From an uncultured Flavobacteriaceae bacterium (GTDB lineage Bacteria > Bacteroidota > Bacteroidia > Flavobacteriales > Flavobacteriaceae), in NCBI GenBank assembly GCA_947311815.1, contig CAMZMA010000073.1:1-7256 (forward strand): DNA of 7,256 nucleotides. Direction: 5' to 3'. The first letter of the stretch is position 1, and each line of letters starts with the position of its first letter. Shown piece by piece: positions 6,412 to 7,256 of this stretch. The notes below the pieces were generated by a model. That model saw nothing but the letters and a program-made list of their open reading frames with translations, was not told where the DNA came from and searched no databases. The translations under genes were made by a program, and so were the position numbers.

Positions 6412-6433
6412 CTATCTAAAACCTTAACTGTAA

Positions 6434-7087
6434 ATGATTGTACATCAACTAGGAAAAAATAATTCTATCCTCAATAAATTTATATCAGAAATAAGAGCTG
6501 TTTCTATTCAAAAAGATGCGTTACGTTTTAGAAGAAATATTGAACGGATAGGCGAAATACTTGGGTACGAATTGAGTAAAAACTTATCATACTCTTCAAA
6601 AAGCATTACCACTCCTTTAGGAGAAAAGCAAATGAATCTTTATACTAATGATGTTGTATTGTGCTCTATTTTAAGAGCAGGTTTGCCATTGCATCAAGGT
6701 TTGTTAAATTATTTTGATGATGCCGAAAATGCATTTATTTCTGCTTATAGACATCACCCAAATAACACGAAAGATTTTGAAATTGTAGTAGAGTATTTTG
6801 CATCTCCATCTATAGAAAATAAAACGCTTTTATTGGCAGACCCTATGTTGGCTACAGGACAATCTTTGGTAGCTGTTTACGAGGCTATTAAAAAACACGG
6901 AACACCAAAAGAAATACATATTATTGCCGTTTTAGGCGCTACAGAAGGTATCGATTTTATTGCAAATCATTTTCCTGAAAACACTCATTTATGGATCGCT
7001 GCTGTTGATGCTGTTTTAAATGACAAAGGCTATATTGTTCCTGGTTTAGGTGATGCAGGTGATTTAGCTTTTGGTACTAAATTATAA
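6434..7087 (+). CDS. upp: Uracil phosphoribosyltransferase
   Basis: A 217-residue cytosolic salvage enzyme that makes UMP and diphosphate from uracil and PRPP. The PRPP-binding loop is canonical (LLADPMLATGQS, DPMLATG at 136-142). SILRAGLPL (78-86) matches the conserved RAG segment. The C-terminal uracil-binding segment YIVPGLGDAGDLAFGTK (200-216) is the family signature. The N-terminal part diverges from the E. coli enzyme but has its length and helical pattern, so it reads as the Bacteroidota-type Upp, not a PyrR regulator (which lacks the GLGDAGD tail). It is the only rightward gene, monocistronic as far as the window shows, and divergent from the HupE-like gene. The ATG at 6434 sits about 22 bases after a TATTTTTG -7 element. 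Confidence 0.95.
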   Translation: MIVHQLGKNNSILNKFISEIRAVSIQKDALRFRRNIERIGEILGYELSKNLSYSSKSITTPLGEKQMNLYTNDVVLCSILRAGLPLHQGLLNYFDDAENAFISAYRHHPNNTKDFEIVVEYFASPSIENKTLLLADPMLATGQSLVAVYEAIKKHGTPKEIHIIAVLGATEGIDFIANHFPENTHLWIAAVDAVLNDKGYIVPGLGDAGDLAFGTKL

Positions 7088-7095
7088 ATCGTCAA

Positions 7096-7120
7096 ACCAA
7101 AAGAAAATATTTTAATTGGT
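7096..7120 (+). terminator. Possible weak terminator hairpin downstream of upp
   Basis: ACCAA (7096-7100) can pair with TTGGT (7116-7120) and, after small internal mismatches, AAAA with TTTT. The hairpin begins 8 bases after the upp stop codon. The stem is imperfect and no T-tract follows, so this is only a candidate. Confidence 0.25.
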
Positions 7121-7181
7121 ATATTAACCTGAATTCGACTTAATAAATAAGTTAAGTGTAAATCAATCAACATATTACGTT

Positions 7182-7256
7182 GTTGCGAGAGAAGAATGAA
7201 CGAAGTAATCTGTCTTAAAGAATGAGATTGCCACATTCGTACCTCATTCGCAATGA
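7182..7256. repeat. REP/MITE-like imperfect palindrome at the right edge
   Basis: A 30-base left arm (7182-7211, starting GTTGCGAGAG and ending GTAATCT) is inverted as a 30-base right arm (7225-7254, starting AGATTGCC and ending TTCGCAAT) around a 13-base spacer. About 20 of 30 positions pair, with the outer TTGCGA/TCGCAA and inner AATCT/AGATT ends exact. The wording (TTGCGAG, CGAAG, AATCT and their complements, ending GCAATGA) resembles palindromic intergenic repeats scattered through many bacterial genomes, including Bacteroidota. Its base composition is higher in GC than the flanking DNA. It reaches the window end, so it may continue. No coding function is evident. Confidence 0.55.

Noticed and set aside
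6412..6433. Riboswitch or uracil-responsive attenuator in the upp leader
   Set aside because: The leader predicted from the -7 element is only about 16 bases, too short for an attenuator or riboswitch fold.
7138..7157. Inverted repeat ACTTAA, 8 bases, TTAAGT downstream of upp
   Set aside because: Only 6-bp AT-rich arms and no T-tract; expected by chance in DNA of this composition.
7030..7236. 68-codon minus-strand open frame over the upp 3' end and the terminal palindrome
   Set aside because: Overlaps the conserved GLGDAGD tail of Upp and runs through the repeat; no recognisable protein features.

Overview
The window looks like ordinary chromosomal DNA from a marine-type member of the Flavobacteriaceae (phylum Bacteroidota). 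I infer this from four things: the strongly AT-rich sequence, A-rich leaders with no Shine-Dalgarno motif, TAnnTTTG-type -7 promoter elements, and protein features (a long-loop cytochrome oxidase subunit III and a second short subunit III in tandem) that match flavobacterial cytochrome aa3/caa3 oxidase loci. No genus can be fixed from this alone.

Layout. Eight genes run leftward on the minus strand, from about 6178 to the left edge. In transcription order they are: a HupE/UreJ-like membrane protein (6178-5597), a dCMP/cytidine deaminase-family enzyme (5553-5131), a C-terminal processing S41 peptidase (5138-3567, overlapping the deaminase by 8 bases), an LpxH-like UDP-2,3-diacylglucosamine diphosphatase (3548-2784), protoheme IX farnesyltransferase CtaB (2636-1734), a short heme-copper oxidase subunit III (1730-1143), a long subunit III (1087-107), and the first 30 codons of a subunit IV-like protein (92 to the edge). 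One gene, uracil phosphoribosyltransferase upp (6434-7087), runs rightward from a 255-base divergent intergenic region. The last 75 bases hold an imperfect palindrome that resembles a dispersed REP/MITE-type repeat.

How the genes work together. The left half is a terminal-oxidase module. CtaB farnesylates heme B to heme O, the precursor of heme A, and the following genes encode oxidase subunits III, III and IV. Subunits I and II and the heme A synthase are not in the window. The middle genes are housekeeping: lipid A synthesis, envelope proteolysis and pyrimidine deoxynucleotide supply. upp is pyrimidine base salvage. The tight spacing from the deaminase through LpxH suggests one transcript. 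A 147-base gap with a good TTTG-N17-TAATTTTG match separates it from the oxidase operon.

I found no CRISPR array, transposase, phage gene, defence system, tRNA or rRNA, and no convincing previously undescribed system. The points most worth a second look are the roughly 120-residue periplasmic insertion in the long subunit III, the terminal palindrome, and the GNHD-for-GNRD difference in the LpxH-like protein.
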